Assembly (NCBI RefSeq): GCF_000300275.1 | Contig: NZ_AMRN01000008.1 | Coordinates: 215,608 to 279,607, forward strand | DNA from: Thalassospira profundimaris WP0211 | GTDB lineage: Bacteria > Pseudomonadota > Alphaproteobacteria > Rhodospirillales > Thalassospiraceae | DNA: 64,000 nucleotides | Reading direction: 5' to 3' | Shown here: piece after piece, positions 15,317-22,691 of the stretch | How positions within the stretch are numbered: position 1 is the first letter of the stretch | Layout of the letters: every line of letters begins with the position of its first letter | Notes under the pieces: model-generated | What the model was told of the DNA's origin: nothing | The model's database searches: none | The model's input: the letters and a program-made list of their open reading frames with translations, nothing else | Made by a program: the position numbers and the translations under genes

Positions 15317-15850
15317 TCAGGCAACGTCATCCGTTGCCGGGTGGCGTTTGCGGCCCGTGATCATGGCGCGCACCAGATTTTCGTGATGGCGCAGGCTGGC
15401 CAGCAATACGCCGCCGACATGCAGCAGCACCAGGAACAACAGGCCGTTTGCCAGCGCCTCGTGAGTTTCCTCAACCCATTCAGAACCCCAGAACATGGTG
15501 GTGGTGTACATCCAGCCGGTCAGCGCGCAACCGGCCATGGCGAGCATGAGGGCGACGATCATCGCCGCCCCGGCCGGGTTATGGCCGAGATAACGGGGTT
15601 CGGTGCCGCGCAGGATATCGCCAAGATATTGAAGCGTTGCCGCCGGGCTTTTAATGAACTGGGTGAAGCGGGCATATCTTGTGCCGATCAGGCCCCAGAT
15701 CAGGCGCAGCGCAATCAGGCCGCCCGCGGCATAGCCCGCCCAGTGATGCAGGCTGTCCCATTCATCGGCCGTGATCCAGGCAATGACGAAACTTGCCGCC
15801 AAGCCCCAGTGGAACAGGCGGACAAACGGGTCCCATACTTTGACAGACAT
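15317..15850 (-). CDS. Cytochrome b561-type di-heme membrane protein
   Basis: A 177-residue four-helix membrane cytochrome of the Ni,Fe-hydrogenase/b561 group. Candidate haem-ligand His residues appear in RLFHWGLA (14), DSLHHWAGY (35-36), EETHEALA (near 129) and VLLHVGGV (near 143). It would pass electrons between quinol and a periplasmic acceptor. It is the last gene after pepSY on the minus strand, separated by a strong inverted repeat, and divergent from a two-component system. That grouping is common for redox- or metal-responsive modules, so it is probably controlled by the system at 16462-18533. Confidence 0.88.
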   Translation of the reverse strand: MSVKVWDPFVRLFHWGLAASFVIAWITADEWDSLHHWAGYAAGGLIALRLIWGLIGTRYARFTQFIKSPAATLQYLGDILRGTEPRYLGHNPAGAAMIVALMLAMAGCALTGWMYTTTMFWGSEWVEETHEALANGLLFLVLLHVGGVLLASLRHHENLVRAMITGRKRHPATDDVA

Positions 15851-15901
15851 GATGCGTGCTCCTGACTGTTGAATGCGTTTTTAGCTGGCTGGTTCAGAGA
15901 G

Positions 15902-15969
15902 GCGGCTTTGACCGAGGACACCCGTGCAGGCAGGCACGGGGTCGGGGACAGACTTTCGGTCAAAGCCGC
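15902..15969. repeat. Nested inverted repeat between b561 and pepSY genes
   Basis: Outer arms GCGGCTTTGACCGA (15902-15915) and TCGGTCAAAGCCGC (15956-15969) are perfect. Inside is a second perfect hairpin, CCCGTGC-AGGCAG-GCACGGG (15921-15940). No T-run follows. It could be a REP/REPIN-like element or an mRNA structure that separates expression of the two genes. Confidence 0.7.
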
Positions 15970-15996
15970 ACTCACCCGAGGGAGGCGCGATTAAAA

Positions 15997-16299
15997 TCAG
16001 TCGTCTTCCTTGACGAGCTCAAAGGTCGCCGGGTTGAAATAGGCTTCAACCTTTTTGCCATCGGCCTTGACGGCATAAACTTCGTAGCAGCCTTCATCTT
16101 CCTTGATCTTGCGGACGTCCCAGCCCTCGGCTGTCAGCTTTTCCTTGAGCGCATCCATGCTCTGCCATTCGGATTTCGGCACGTTGCAATAATCGTCACT
16201 TGCCTGTGCGGTGTGGGCAGTCAGGCCAAGGGCGGCGGTGGCAAGAAGCGTGGTCGCAAACAGGCCAAAGGCGGCTTTCTTCAAAACAGTGTTTTTCAC
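15997..16299 (-). CDS. Small periplasmic PepSY-domain protein
   Basis: A 100-residue protein. The signal peptide (MKNTVLKKAAFGLFATTLLATAALG) ends at TAQA near residue 33. The mature part is one PepSY-like unit: KSEWQSMDALKEKLTAEGWDVRKIKEDEGCYEVYAVKADGKKVEAYFNPATFELV. Two Cys residues in the mature protein may form a disulfide. Genes of this kind usually sit with b561 cytochromes and two-component systems, as here. Its function may be to inhibit or assist a partner in the periplasm; this is not known. It is the first gene of the minus-strand pair. Confidence 0.88.
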   Translation of the reverse strand: MKNTVLKKAAFGLFATTLLATAALGLTAHTAQASDDYCNVPKSEWQSMDALKEKLTAEGWDVRKIKEDEGCYEVYAVKADGKKVEAYFNPATFELVKEDD

Positions 16300-16461
16300 G
16301 GCTCGGTTCCTTCATAAGATAGGGGATATGTCATGATCGGTGCGGAGTATGGCGTGCTTCCCTGACAACAACCTGAACCCGATATTTTTCGACGTTCAGC
16401 ACACTGTCAGGAAACGCCCTTAACCAAGGGCGATTGTGCAAAGTTTTGCGATGAGGTTGGC

Positions 16462-17121
16462 GTGCGTATTCTTCTGGTCGAAGATGAATTGATGCTGGCA
16501 GACGCGGTGCGCGATCATTTGCTGGCAAGCGGCGAGGCGGTTGATCACAGCGCAAGTGTGGTCGATGCCGAGATCATGCTGCGCGGGACCAACTATGATG
16601 TGTTGCTGCTTGACCTTAACCTGCCCGATGGCAAGGGGCTTGATCTTCTGCGCGATCTTCGCCGCAAGGGATCGGCCACACCGTGTATTATCCTGACCGC
16701 GCAGGATCAGATTTCGGATCGGATCGAAGGATTGAATGCCGGGGCGGATGATTATCTGGTCAAGCCGTTTGATCTGAACGAGTTATCGGCGCGTTTGGCC
16801 GCCGTGTCGCGGCGCTATAGCGGCAATCCCAATCCATTTGTCGAGCTGGAGGGCGGGGTGGAGGTCGATCTTGCCGGGCGGTCGGTGCTGCGCGATGGCG
16901 AACATATCGATCTGACATCACGGGAATGGGCGCTGTTTGATCAGATGGTCAAACGGCCGGGACAGACCTTATCGAAACGCCAGCTTGAAGAAGCGCTTTA
17001 TGAATTCGGGGCCGAGATCGAAAGCAACACGGTTGAGGTTTATGTCAGCCGGTTGCGCCGCAAGCTTGGCCGTGACGTCATCAAGACCGTGCGCGGTGTT
17101 GGCTATCGGGTTGAGGGATAA
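16462..17121 (+). CDS. OmpR/PhoB-family response regulator
   Basis: A 219-residue regulator. The receiver domain, residues 1-115, has the acidic pair ED at 8-9, phospho-acceptor Asp in LLLDLNLPDG (51), T in ILTAQD (79) and K in LVKPFD (101). The winged-helix DNA-binding domain fills residues 125-217. The start is GTG (MRILLVEDE) with GAGG upstream; the nearby ATG at 16451 is out of frame. It overlaps the kinase gene by one base. It resembles QseB/PmrA regulators and is divergent from pepSY and b561. Confidence 0.92.
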   Translation: MRILLVEDELMLADAVRDHLLASGEAVDHSASVVDAEIMLRGTNYDVLLLDLNLPDGKGLDLLRDLRRKGSATPCIILTAQDQISDRIEGLNAGADDYLVKPFDLNELSARLAAVSRRYSGNPNPFVELEGGVEVDLAGRSVLRDGEHIDLTSREWALFDQMVKRPGQTLSKRQLEEALYEFGAEIESNTVEVYVSRLRRKLGRDVIKTVRGVGYRVEG

Positions 17122-18533
17122 TGAAGATCAGGGCGCAAAACAGTCTTCAGTTCATTCTGACCAAACGCCTGACCTTAATTGTCGCGGTGTTTTGGGTGAT
17201 CGGGGCACTGTTTGCGGCCTATACGGCGCGCCATGAGATGGAGGAGGGCGCCGATACCGCCCTTATCGAGACGTCACGGCGGACCTCGACCCTTATCATC
17301 GATTATCTTGAAAACCATCAAGGCGCGGGCGGGATCGTTGTTTTGCCCGAACCGGGCTTTGACGCTGTTCATGATGATGACGACGACAGCGATCATGACG
17401 ATCATGATGGTGATTTCGACGATTTCGATAACTTCATGCAATATCAACTGCGCGATGCAAAGGGTGACGTGCTGCTGCGGTCGCAAAATGCACCGGAGAC
17501 GCCGTTTGATACGCCATTAAAGCCCGGTTTCAGCGATGGTGATGAGGTGCGCGTTTATACCAGTGTGACCGGCAATGGCGATCTGTTCATGCAGGTGGCC
17601 GAACCGACCGAGCATCGCAATGAAGCGATCATTGAAACCATGGTGTCGCAGTTTACGCCGCTGATTTTCCTGATCCCGGTGACCATTCTTGCGGTGGTTT
17701 ATAGCGTGACCCACGCGCTTGCCCCGGTGCGCCATGTCCGTAATGAGATCGAAACGCGGGGCGAAGGCAACCTGACCCCGATTGCGCAGGATGACCCGAT
17801 CGAAGAAATCAGCACCATTGTCACGGCGGTCAACCGGTTGATGGCAAAGCTTGAGGCGGCACTCAGTGTCGAGCGCAGTTTTACCGCCAACAGTGCCCAT
17901 GAACTGCGCACCCCGATTGCCGTGGCGTTGGCGCAAACGCAAAGGCTTTTGGCGGAACTGCCCGCGGGGCACGCGGCCCGCAAACGTGCGGTCCAGACGG
18001 AAGAGGCGCTTAAGCGCCTGTCGCGGTTGTCCGAAAAGCTATTGCAGCTGGCACGCGCGGAATCAAGTGGGGGCTTTAGCCCGACCGGGCATAATCAGGA
18101 CCTTGGCCCGACGCTTAATCTGGTGATTGAAGACCTCAAACGGGCCGGGATGGAAGGGGCGCATATCCGTTTTGATACGGAAAATCTGGCGACATTATCG
18201 GCCAATATTGACCTTGATGCCTTTGCGATTTGCATGCGCAACCTGATTGAAAATGCCCTGAAATATGGTGCGGATGACGAACCCGTCGATATCCGTGTAG
18301 TCGAGGATCACATCGTTCAGGTGTCCAATGGCGGCGTGCCGGTCAGCCCGGCAGAACTGGCGCAACTGACCACCCGGTTCAAAAGATCGAGCAACAAGGC
18401 CGATGGTTCGGGATTGGGTCTGGCGATTGTCGAGGCGATTGCGCGCAATACCAAGGCAGAGCTCAAGCTTTATTCCCCACGGCCCGACCATGCGGACGGG
18501 TTCATGGCCGAGCTTCGGTTGCATCAAAGCTAA
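17121..18533 (+). CDS. Sensor histidine kinase with an Asp/His-rich periplasmic loop
   Basis: A 470-residue inner-membrane kinase. Membrane helices lie near residues 17-34 and 185-203, then a HAMP-like linker. The H-box is NSAHELRTPIAVAL (His near 260), the N-box NLIENALKYG near 378 and the G-box GSGLGLAIVEA near 434. The periplasmic domain has a run of Asp and His at residues 81-104 (17361-17432), beginning DAVHDDDDDSDHDDHDGD. Such a loop is not part of the standard family and would be a good divalent-metal ligand. It is coupled to the response regulator and probably controls the b561/PepSY genes. Confidence 0.9.
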   Translation: MKIRAQNSLQFILTKRLTLIVAVFWVIGALFAAYTARHEMEEGADTALIETSRRTSTLIIDYLENHQGAGGIVVLPEPGFDAVHDDDDDSDHDDHDGDFDDFDNFMQYQLRDAKGDVLLRSQNAPETPFDTPLKPGFSDGDEVRVYTSVTGNGDLFMQVAEPTEHRNEAIIETMVSQFTPLIFLIPVTILAVVYSVTHALAPVRHVRNEIETRGEGNLTPIAQDDPIEEISTIVTAVNRLMAKLEAALSVERSFTANSAHELRTPIAVALAQTQRLLAELPAGHAARKRAVQTEEALKRLSRLSEKLLQLARAESSGGFSPTGHNQDLGPTLNLVIEDLKRAGMEGAHIRFDTENLATLSANIDLDAFAICMRNLIENALKYGADDEPVDIRVVEDHIVQVSNGGVPVSPAELAQLTTRFKRSSNKADGSGLGLAIVEAIARNTKAELKLYSPRPDHADGFMAELRLHQS

Positions 18534-18662
18534 TGCTCATAAACCTCATCCAGCCGCCAATATCCAGAAGGCTGCGGGGTGATCGGATGACTAGGGGTAA
18601 GGGTAACTTCCCTGACAATACAAGACTGGCGCGTGAGCTACTGTTCGTTTCTCCACCAATCA

Positions 18663-18713
18663 CCTTACAGTCCCAAAAATCAGAAGACGGTTCTGATTTT
18701 TGGGACTGTAAGG
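18663..18713. repeat. Perfect 23-bp inverted repeat with a 5-bp loop
   Basis: The arms at 18663-18685 and 18691-18713 are exact reverse complements (outer part CCTTACAGTCCC), separated by GACGG. There is no T-run right after it (TTAAGG comes first, then a short TTTTT), so it is a weak terminator at best. It marks the switch from host-like DNA to the A+T-rich nuclease-like gene. Confidence 0.85.
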
Positions 18714-18792
18714 TTAAGGTTTTTAGTGTCACTTTTTTGATATACAATCTAGGGTAGTGTCTGCTTCTTGTTGTAAGTCAGAAGGTTTTCTT

Positions 18793-19698
18793 ATGCTGTG
18801 CACGTTTTCTCGAAATTTTCCAAAGAAAGTAGAAGGATTTCTTGAGAAAGAGCGCAAATTAAGCCGACGCTTTCGAGAGGAGACGGTTACAGATTTACTC
18901 GTTGGAGGGATATTAGGTGTTTGCGGCAGAAACGTCATTGTTGACTTTTCTGACGAGGTGAACACCGGTGCTGATTTGGAGCTGGTGTACTATGATATAG
19001 CTACCAATCTGCATTTCAGGCTTGTTATACAAGCGAAGCGGTCTTTTGGTCGTGGTAAGTACTGGAAGAGGCACAGCGTGCGAGAGTTGTTCCATCGCAC
19101 GAAAGGCACAAAAAGACTGCAATCGGATGTTTTGATCAAGTGTGCAAGTACATCTGCAGGCTCAACGTATCCGTATTATCTCATTTACAACACGAAACAT
19201 ACATGTGAGCTAGCCCGCAAAGCTGGAGCTCATCAATTGCAGGGAGTCAATGTTGTAGATGGATACTTTATGAATAGTCGTGTGAAGCGCGCAGCAAAAC
19301 TTTCAAGACCGTCAAAAATGAAAAGTTTAAAGGAGCTTCATCTTCAATTTTTTCCGCTATCAACGCTATTATGTTTTGGTCTTCGAGTAAGGGGCATTAT
19401 TGGTCGAGCAATGGCTCTGTCGGTTGGTTCGACGGACAGTATTGAGCAATCAATAATTGTATCATCTATTCCAACGCCAACAGATATTCTCAATGTGGTC
19501 CGTAAGTGTCGCGAAAATACAATTGAAAGTCTCGCTCAAACGGAAATTGAGAAGAAAGAGGTCGAAAGCTCAATTCCGATGCCCAAGTTGTCCGCACAGT
19601 TGCCACCGCATATCCGGAGCTTGATAGACGGAGAACCGGTCGGAGAAAAGGATGCGGGAACTTCAGTGATCTTTATTTCTGATTCATCACTTAGGTAA
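18793..19698 (+). CDS. DUF6615-like protein with a PD-(D/E)XK-type nuclease signature
   Basis: A 301-residue protein from ATG 18793 with AGAAGG 7 bp upstream. The core reads REETVTDLLV near residue 28, NTGADLELVYYD near 57, LVIQAKRSFGRG near 76 and QSDVLIKCAS near 103, then YPYYLIYN. This is the arrangement I recall for DUF6615 proteins. The spaced GAD-x-E and QxK residues resemble the catalytic part of restriction-type nucleases. Base composition is lower in G+C than both neighbours. It ends 2 bp before the stop of the convergent UbiH-like gene. A stand-alone defence nuclease is an inference. Confidence 0.7.
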   Translation: MLCTFSRNFPKKVEGFLEKERKLSRRFREETVTDLLVGGILGVCGRNVIVDFSDEVNTGADLELVYYDIATNLHFRLVIQAKRSFGRGKYWKRHSVRELFHRTKGTKRLQSDVLIKCASTSAGSTYPYYLIYNTKHTCELARKAGAHQLQGVNVVDGYFMNSRVKRAAKLSRPSKMKSLKELHLQFFPLSTLLCFGLRVRGIIGRAMALSVGSTDSIEQSIIVSSIPTPTDILNVVRKCRENTIESLAQTEIEKKEVESSIPMPKLSAQLPPHIRSLIDGEPVGEKDAGTSVIFISDSSLR

Positions 19699-19700
19699 TG

Positions 19701-20891
19701 TTACTTGCCCACCCCGACCTTGATCGCGAGTTTGCGAAGCGGGCCGATGCGGTTGATGGCGGTGAGGCCAGCATAGCGCAGGTCGCGCAGTGTTTTGGGT
19801 TCGAACATCGACGCACGGTTGAGCAGATCAATGCCGCCGACCCGCATGACGGTTTTGGGCAGTTGACGCCGTTCGTAGGATTTCAGAAGCGGGGTCGCGC
19901 CGATATCCTCATTATGCAGTTTGGCCTTGGCCATCAGTTCGGCCAGGGTTTCGATGTCATGCAGGCTCATATTTAACCCTTGCGCGCCAATTGGTGGCAC
20001 GACATGGGCGGATTCCGCAATCAGGGCAAGGCGGGCGGCAATCAGGCGCGATGGCACTTGCGAGATCATTGGCCAGACGGCGCGCGGGCTTGCGACGGTC
20101 AGCGGGCCAAACAGGTTCATGGTGTCGTGGGTGATCTCGGCTGACAGGGCCTCGTCACTCATGGCATTCAGTTCATCGGCGCGGGCTGCCGGGACCATCC
20201 AGACGACGGACGAGCAGGGCTTGCCATCAAGGTCGGGCATGGGGACCAGTGTTAGTGGGCCGCCGGTGCGGTGGATTTCGGTCGAGATGTTGTCATGCGG
20301 TTTGTTGTGGGTCACGACAAAGACCAAAGCACTTTGATCATAGGCCCAGCGTTTGTGTTTGATCCCGGCCATGTCGCGCAAGGACGAGTTCCGGCCATCG
20401 GCAGCAATGACGACTTTGGCCCGAACGGTCTGGCCTTCCGAAAGCGTTACTTCGCCATAGCGCGAGGTGCCTTTAAACGCCGTCACGGTGGTGGAAAAGC
20501 GGAAATCGACATTATCAAGTTCGGCCAGGCGCGCCATCAGGGCGACACGGGCGGCCTTGTTTGAGACGTTCCAGCCAAAGAAGCCGTTTTTGGTTTCAGA
20601 ACCATCAAAGTCGGCGGTTTCGCGCGGGGTGCGCTCCGCACCACCGGCATCAACAATCCGCATGACGCGAAGCTCAGCCCCGGTCGGTTTGATGGCATCC
20701 CAGACGCCAGCTTTTTTAAGCGTCTCGATGCCCGGCTCAAGGAAGGCGGTGGTGCGCAAATCGGTACCTTCGCCGATGTCAGAGGGGGCAGGGTCGACAA
20801 TCACGATCTGATGGCCATCGGCGGCAAAACGCGCCGCGGCACTCATTCCGGCGATCCCGCCGCCTGCAATCAGAATATCGGTTTCGATCAT
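19701..20891 (-). CDS. UbiH/UbiF/COQ6-family FAD-dependent monooxygenase
   Basis: A 396-residue flavoprotein hydroxylase, probably acting on the ubiquinone ring. The FAD dinucleotide fold is ILIAGGGIAGMSAA at residues 6-19, the DG motif VVIAADGRNSSLRDMAG near 162 and the second FAD motif ALIAESAHVVPPIGAQGLNMSLHDIETL near 292, the latter diagnostic for UbiH-type enzymes (in place of GDAAH it has AESAH). It follows a small unknown gene by 6 bp. It is convergent with the nuclease-like gene. Which ring position it hydroxylates cannot be told from sequence. Confidence 0.88.
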   Translation of the reverse strand: MIETDILIAGGGIAGMSAAARFAADGHQIVIVDPAPSDIGEGTDLRTTAFLEPGIETLKKAGVWDAIKPTGAELRVMRIVDAGGAERTPRETADFDGSETKNGFFGWNVSNKAARVALMARLAELDNVDFRFSTTVTAFKGTSRYGEVTLSEGQTVRAKVVIAADGRNSSLRDMAGIKHKRWAYDQSALVFVVTHNKPHDNISTEIHRTGGPLTLVPMPDLDGKPCSSVVWMVPAARADELNAMSDEALSAEITHDTMNLFGPLTVASPRAVWPMISQVPSRLIAARLALIAESAHVVPPIGAQGLNMSLHDIETLAELMAKAKLHNEDIGATPLLKSYERRQLPKTVMRVGGIDLLNRASMFEPKTLRDLRYAGLTAINRIGPLRKLAIKVGVGK

Positions 20892-20897
20892 GACTGT

Positions 20898-21095
20898 TTA
20901 TCCCATTCTCTGGCCGGATATGGCGGCACGCATCTGTGCGGCTATGACCGGCAAATCGTTGCGGGCAATGTGCCCTGTTGGGTCACTATACGCAACGATT
21001 TTGCCATCCGTTTTGATCCAGATTACGGCAAGGCGATTTTGGTGAGTGGCGATAAGGCGGGCACGGGGATTGCCCCATAAGGAAAATTGGGCCAT
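20898..21095 (-). CDS. Small hypothetical protein upstream of the UbiH-like gene
   Basis: A 65-residue open frame from an ATG at 21095 (MAQFSLWGNPRARLIATHQN), with GGAAGG about 12 bp before it. Its TAA is only 6 bp from the hydroxylase ATG, as in an operon. The translation is plausible for a soluble alpha/beta protein (LAVIWIKTDGKIVAYSDPTG). I do not recognise a family. It fills what would otherwise be an empty gap between two genes. The frame extends 17 codons further upstream to 21146. Confidence 0.45.
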   Translation of the reverse strand: MAQFSLWGNPRARLIATHQNRLAVIWIKTDGKIVAYSDPTGHIARNDLPVIAAQMRAAISGQRMG

Positions 21096-21157
21096 TTTGG
21101 GAGTGCCTTCCGCGAGGAGCGCCTTCCGCCACCACCCCAAAAACAAGGAATAAGATC

Positions 21158-21484
21158 ATGCTCGCCTGGGTATATCTGTTTATTGCGATCAGTCTTGAAG
21201 TGATCGGGACGATATCGCTGAAATTCTCCAACGGATTTACCGATTGGCGCTTTACGTTTCTGAGTCTTGGCGTCTATGGGCTCAGCTTCTGGGTGCTGTC
21301 GCTGACATTGCGCATCATTCCGGTCGGCACGGCCTATGCGGTGTGGGCCGGGCTTGGGACGGCAGCCGTCGCAATGATCGGCTGGCTGTTCTTAAAGGAA
21401 CCGATGACGGCCCTTAAGGCCGTATTCCTGCTGATGATCATCGGCGGCGTGGTTGGTTTGAAGTCGATCAGCACGGAAAGTTAA
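21158..21484 (+). CDS. Small multidrug resistance (SMR) family transporter
   Basis: A 108-residue, four-helix inner-membrane protein of the EmrE/SugE family. The essential membrane Glu is in SLEVIGTISLKFSNGF (residue 14). The signature PVGTAYAVWAGLGTAAVAMIGWLF is near 54-77, with FLKEP after it. Drug/proton antiporters and guanidinium exporters share this fold, and the sequence does not settle which this is (SugE/Gdx proteins usually have a W-x-M-K-x(9)-G pattern not evident here). An AAGGA site lies 9 bp before the ATG. I saw no guanidine riboswitch in the leader. Confidence 0.9.
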   Translation: MLAWVYLFIAISLEVIGTISLKFSNGFTDWRFTFLSLGVYGLSFWVLSLTLRIIPVGTAYAVWAGLGTAAVAMIGWLFLKEPMTALKAVFLLMIIGGVVGLKSISTES

Positions 21485-21503
21485 TGGTGTTAGCATTGGC
21501 GCG

Positions 21504-22412
21504 TCAGGAAACGGGCCTTGTCATGGACTTGATGTCGGCTGCGATGTCCTGATGAACCGGTGACCAGCCGAGATCGCGGATGGCAGCCTGGTTTTCCATA
21601 GCCTGATGATGGGCAAGGCCGGCTGCCCAACTGCCAAGCCGGTCCATGGCGGTTTGGGTGCTGATTGTTTCAATCTGGCAATCATTATCCCCGAAATGCT
21701 TGGCAATCAGTTGAGCGAGGCGTTGATTGGTCACACCATTGATGGCAACACCGAACCAGGATGATCGCGGTTGGGCATGGCATAGGGCCCGGCGATAGAG
21801 GTCGGCCAGATCGTCGGTATGGATTATCGGCAGGCTAACCTCCGGGCTTCCGATAACGGTGACGCGGTTTTCGGCGCGTGCGGTTTCGATATTGCGCGCC
21901 AGCATTCCGTAATGGCCGTGTCGGCCCGTGGCATAGACACAAGCCGGATGGATGATGATCCCGTCAATGCCATCATCGCCAAGGACGCGGTGAATGCCTG
22001 CACACATCCATTCAAAGTCTGGCAAGGGTGCGAATGGTGCGCTTTCATTGATGACGTCATGCGGGTTGGTTTGGGGAAACAACCATGTGCCGCCGGTATA
22101 AATAAAACGCACCTGATCGGGCATTTGGCGGGCGGCGGGGATCAGGTGATCGAGCAGGATGCGATCAGTTTTGGCCATATCGCCGTCAAATGTGCAGGCG
22201 GTGTGAATGATGGCATCGACTGAAGGCAAGTTGTTGATCCACGCGGCGGGGTCGGTAATGTCGCCCATGATCGCGGTTGCGCCAAGATCGGTCAGCATTT
22301 TGCGACTGGTCTTGGACCGGGCGAGGGCGAAGACATGGTGATCATGGCAGATCAGGTTGTTAACGATGGCCGAGCCGATCAGACCGGAGCCACCCGTGAC
22401 AAAGATGCGCAT
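21504..22412 (-). CDS. NAD(P)-dependent epimerase/dehydratase (extended SDR)
   Basis: A 302-residue Rossmann-fold oxidoreductase. The ATG at 22412 gives MRIFVTGGSGLIGSAIV, so the TGxxGxxG cofactor motif lies at residues 6-13; the longer frame to 22457 crosses the promoter box and is not used. Later segments (IHTACTFDG, YTGGTWLFP) match atypical SDR proteins; the usual YxxxK is replaced by YATGRHG. The product and substrate are unknown. A dyad with SoxR-like half-sites precedes it. It converges with the SMR gene. Confidence 0.82.
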   Translation of the reverse strand: MRIFVTGGSGLIGSAIVNNLICHDHHVFALARSKTSRKMLTDLGATAIMGDITDPAAWINNLPSVDAIIHTACTFDGDMAKTDRILLDHLIPAARQMPDQVRFIYTGGTWLFPQTNPHDVINESAPFAPLPDFEWMCAGIHRVLGDDGIDGIIIHPACVYATGRHGHYGMLARNIETARAENRVTVIGSPEVSLPIIHTDDLADLYRRALCHAQPRSSWFGVAINGVTNQRLAQLIAKHFGDNDCQIETISTQTAMDRLGSWAAGLAHHQAMENQAAIRDLGWSPVHQDIAADIKSMTRPVS

Positions 22413-22450
22413 TTTGTTTTCTCGCTTGAATACGATGCGATCCTTGTCCA

Positions 22451-22470
22451 ACCTCAACTGTGGTTGAGGT
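22451..22470. promoter_or_regulatory. MerR/SoxR-type dyad upstream of the SDR gene
   Basis: ACCTCAAC-TGTG-GTTGAGGT contains CCTCAA-N6-TTGAGG, the half-sites and spacing of the SoxR box, within a stretch starting TTGACC on the minus strand (a plausible -35 element). It is 39 bp upstream of the SDR start. No MerR-family gene lies in the window. Confidence 0.5.
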
Positions 22471-22691
22471 CAATGCGAAATGTTGTCATTCATTTTTGGA
22501 CACCATCGTCCAAGTGTTATGACGGCTTGCGCGGTGGTTCCTTGAGGAAGGTTTTGTTAATTTTGCCTGATCGGGTTGTTGAAGTGGCTTGAGGCATTGA
22601 CGCCAGATGATTGGCAAGGACAAGGTTACACTCAATATTCTATGCCCGTGATTTCAAGACAAGAGTGACAATTGTTGTTGGACGCTGTTTC

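Noticed and set aside
18533..18757. Plus-strand frame of 74 codons over the 23-bp hairpin
   Set aside because: Half of it is the hairpin itself, and there is no ribosome site; a chance frame.
21000..21157. Possible guanidine riboswitch before the SMR gene
   Set aside because: I looked for ykkC, mini-ykkC and ykkC-III consensus words and paired ACGR-loop hairpins and found none; a short minus-strand gene fits part of the region.
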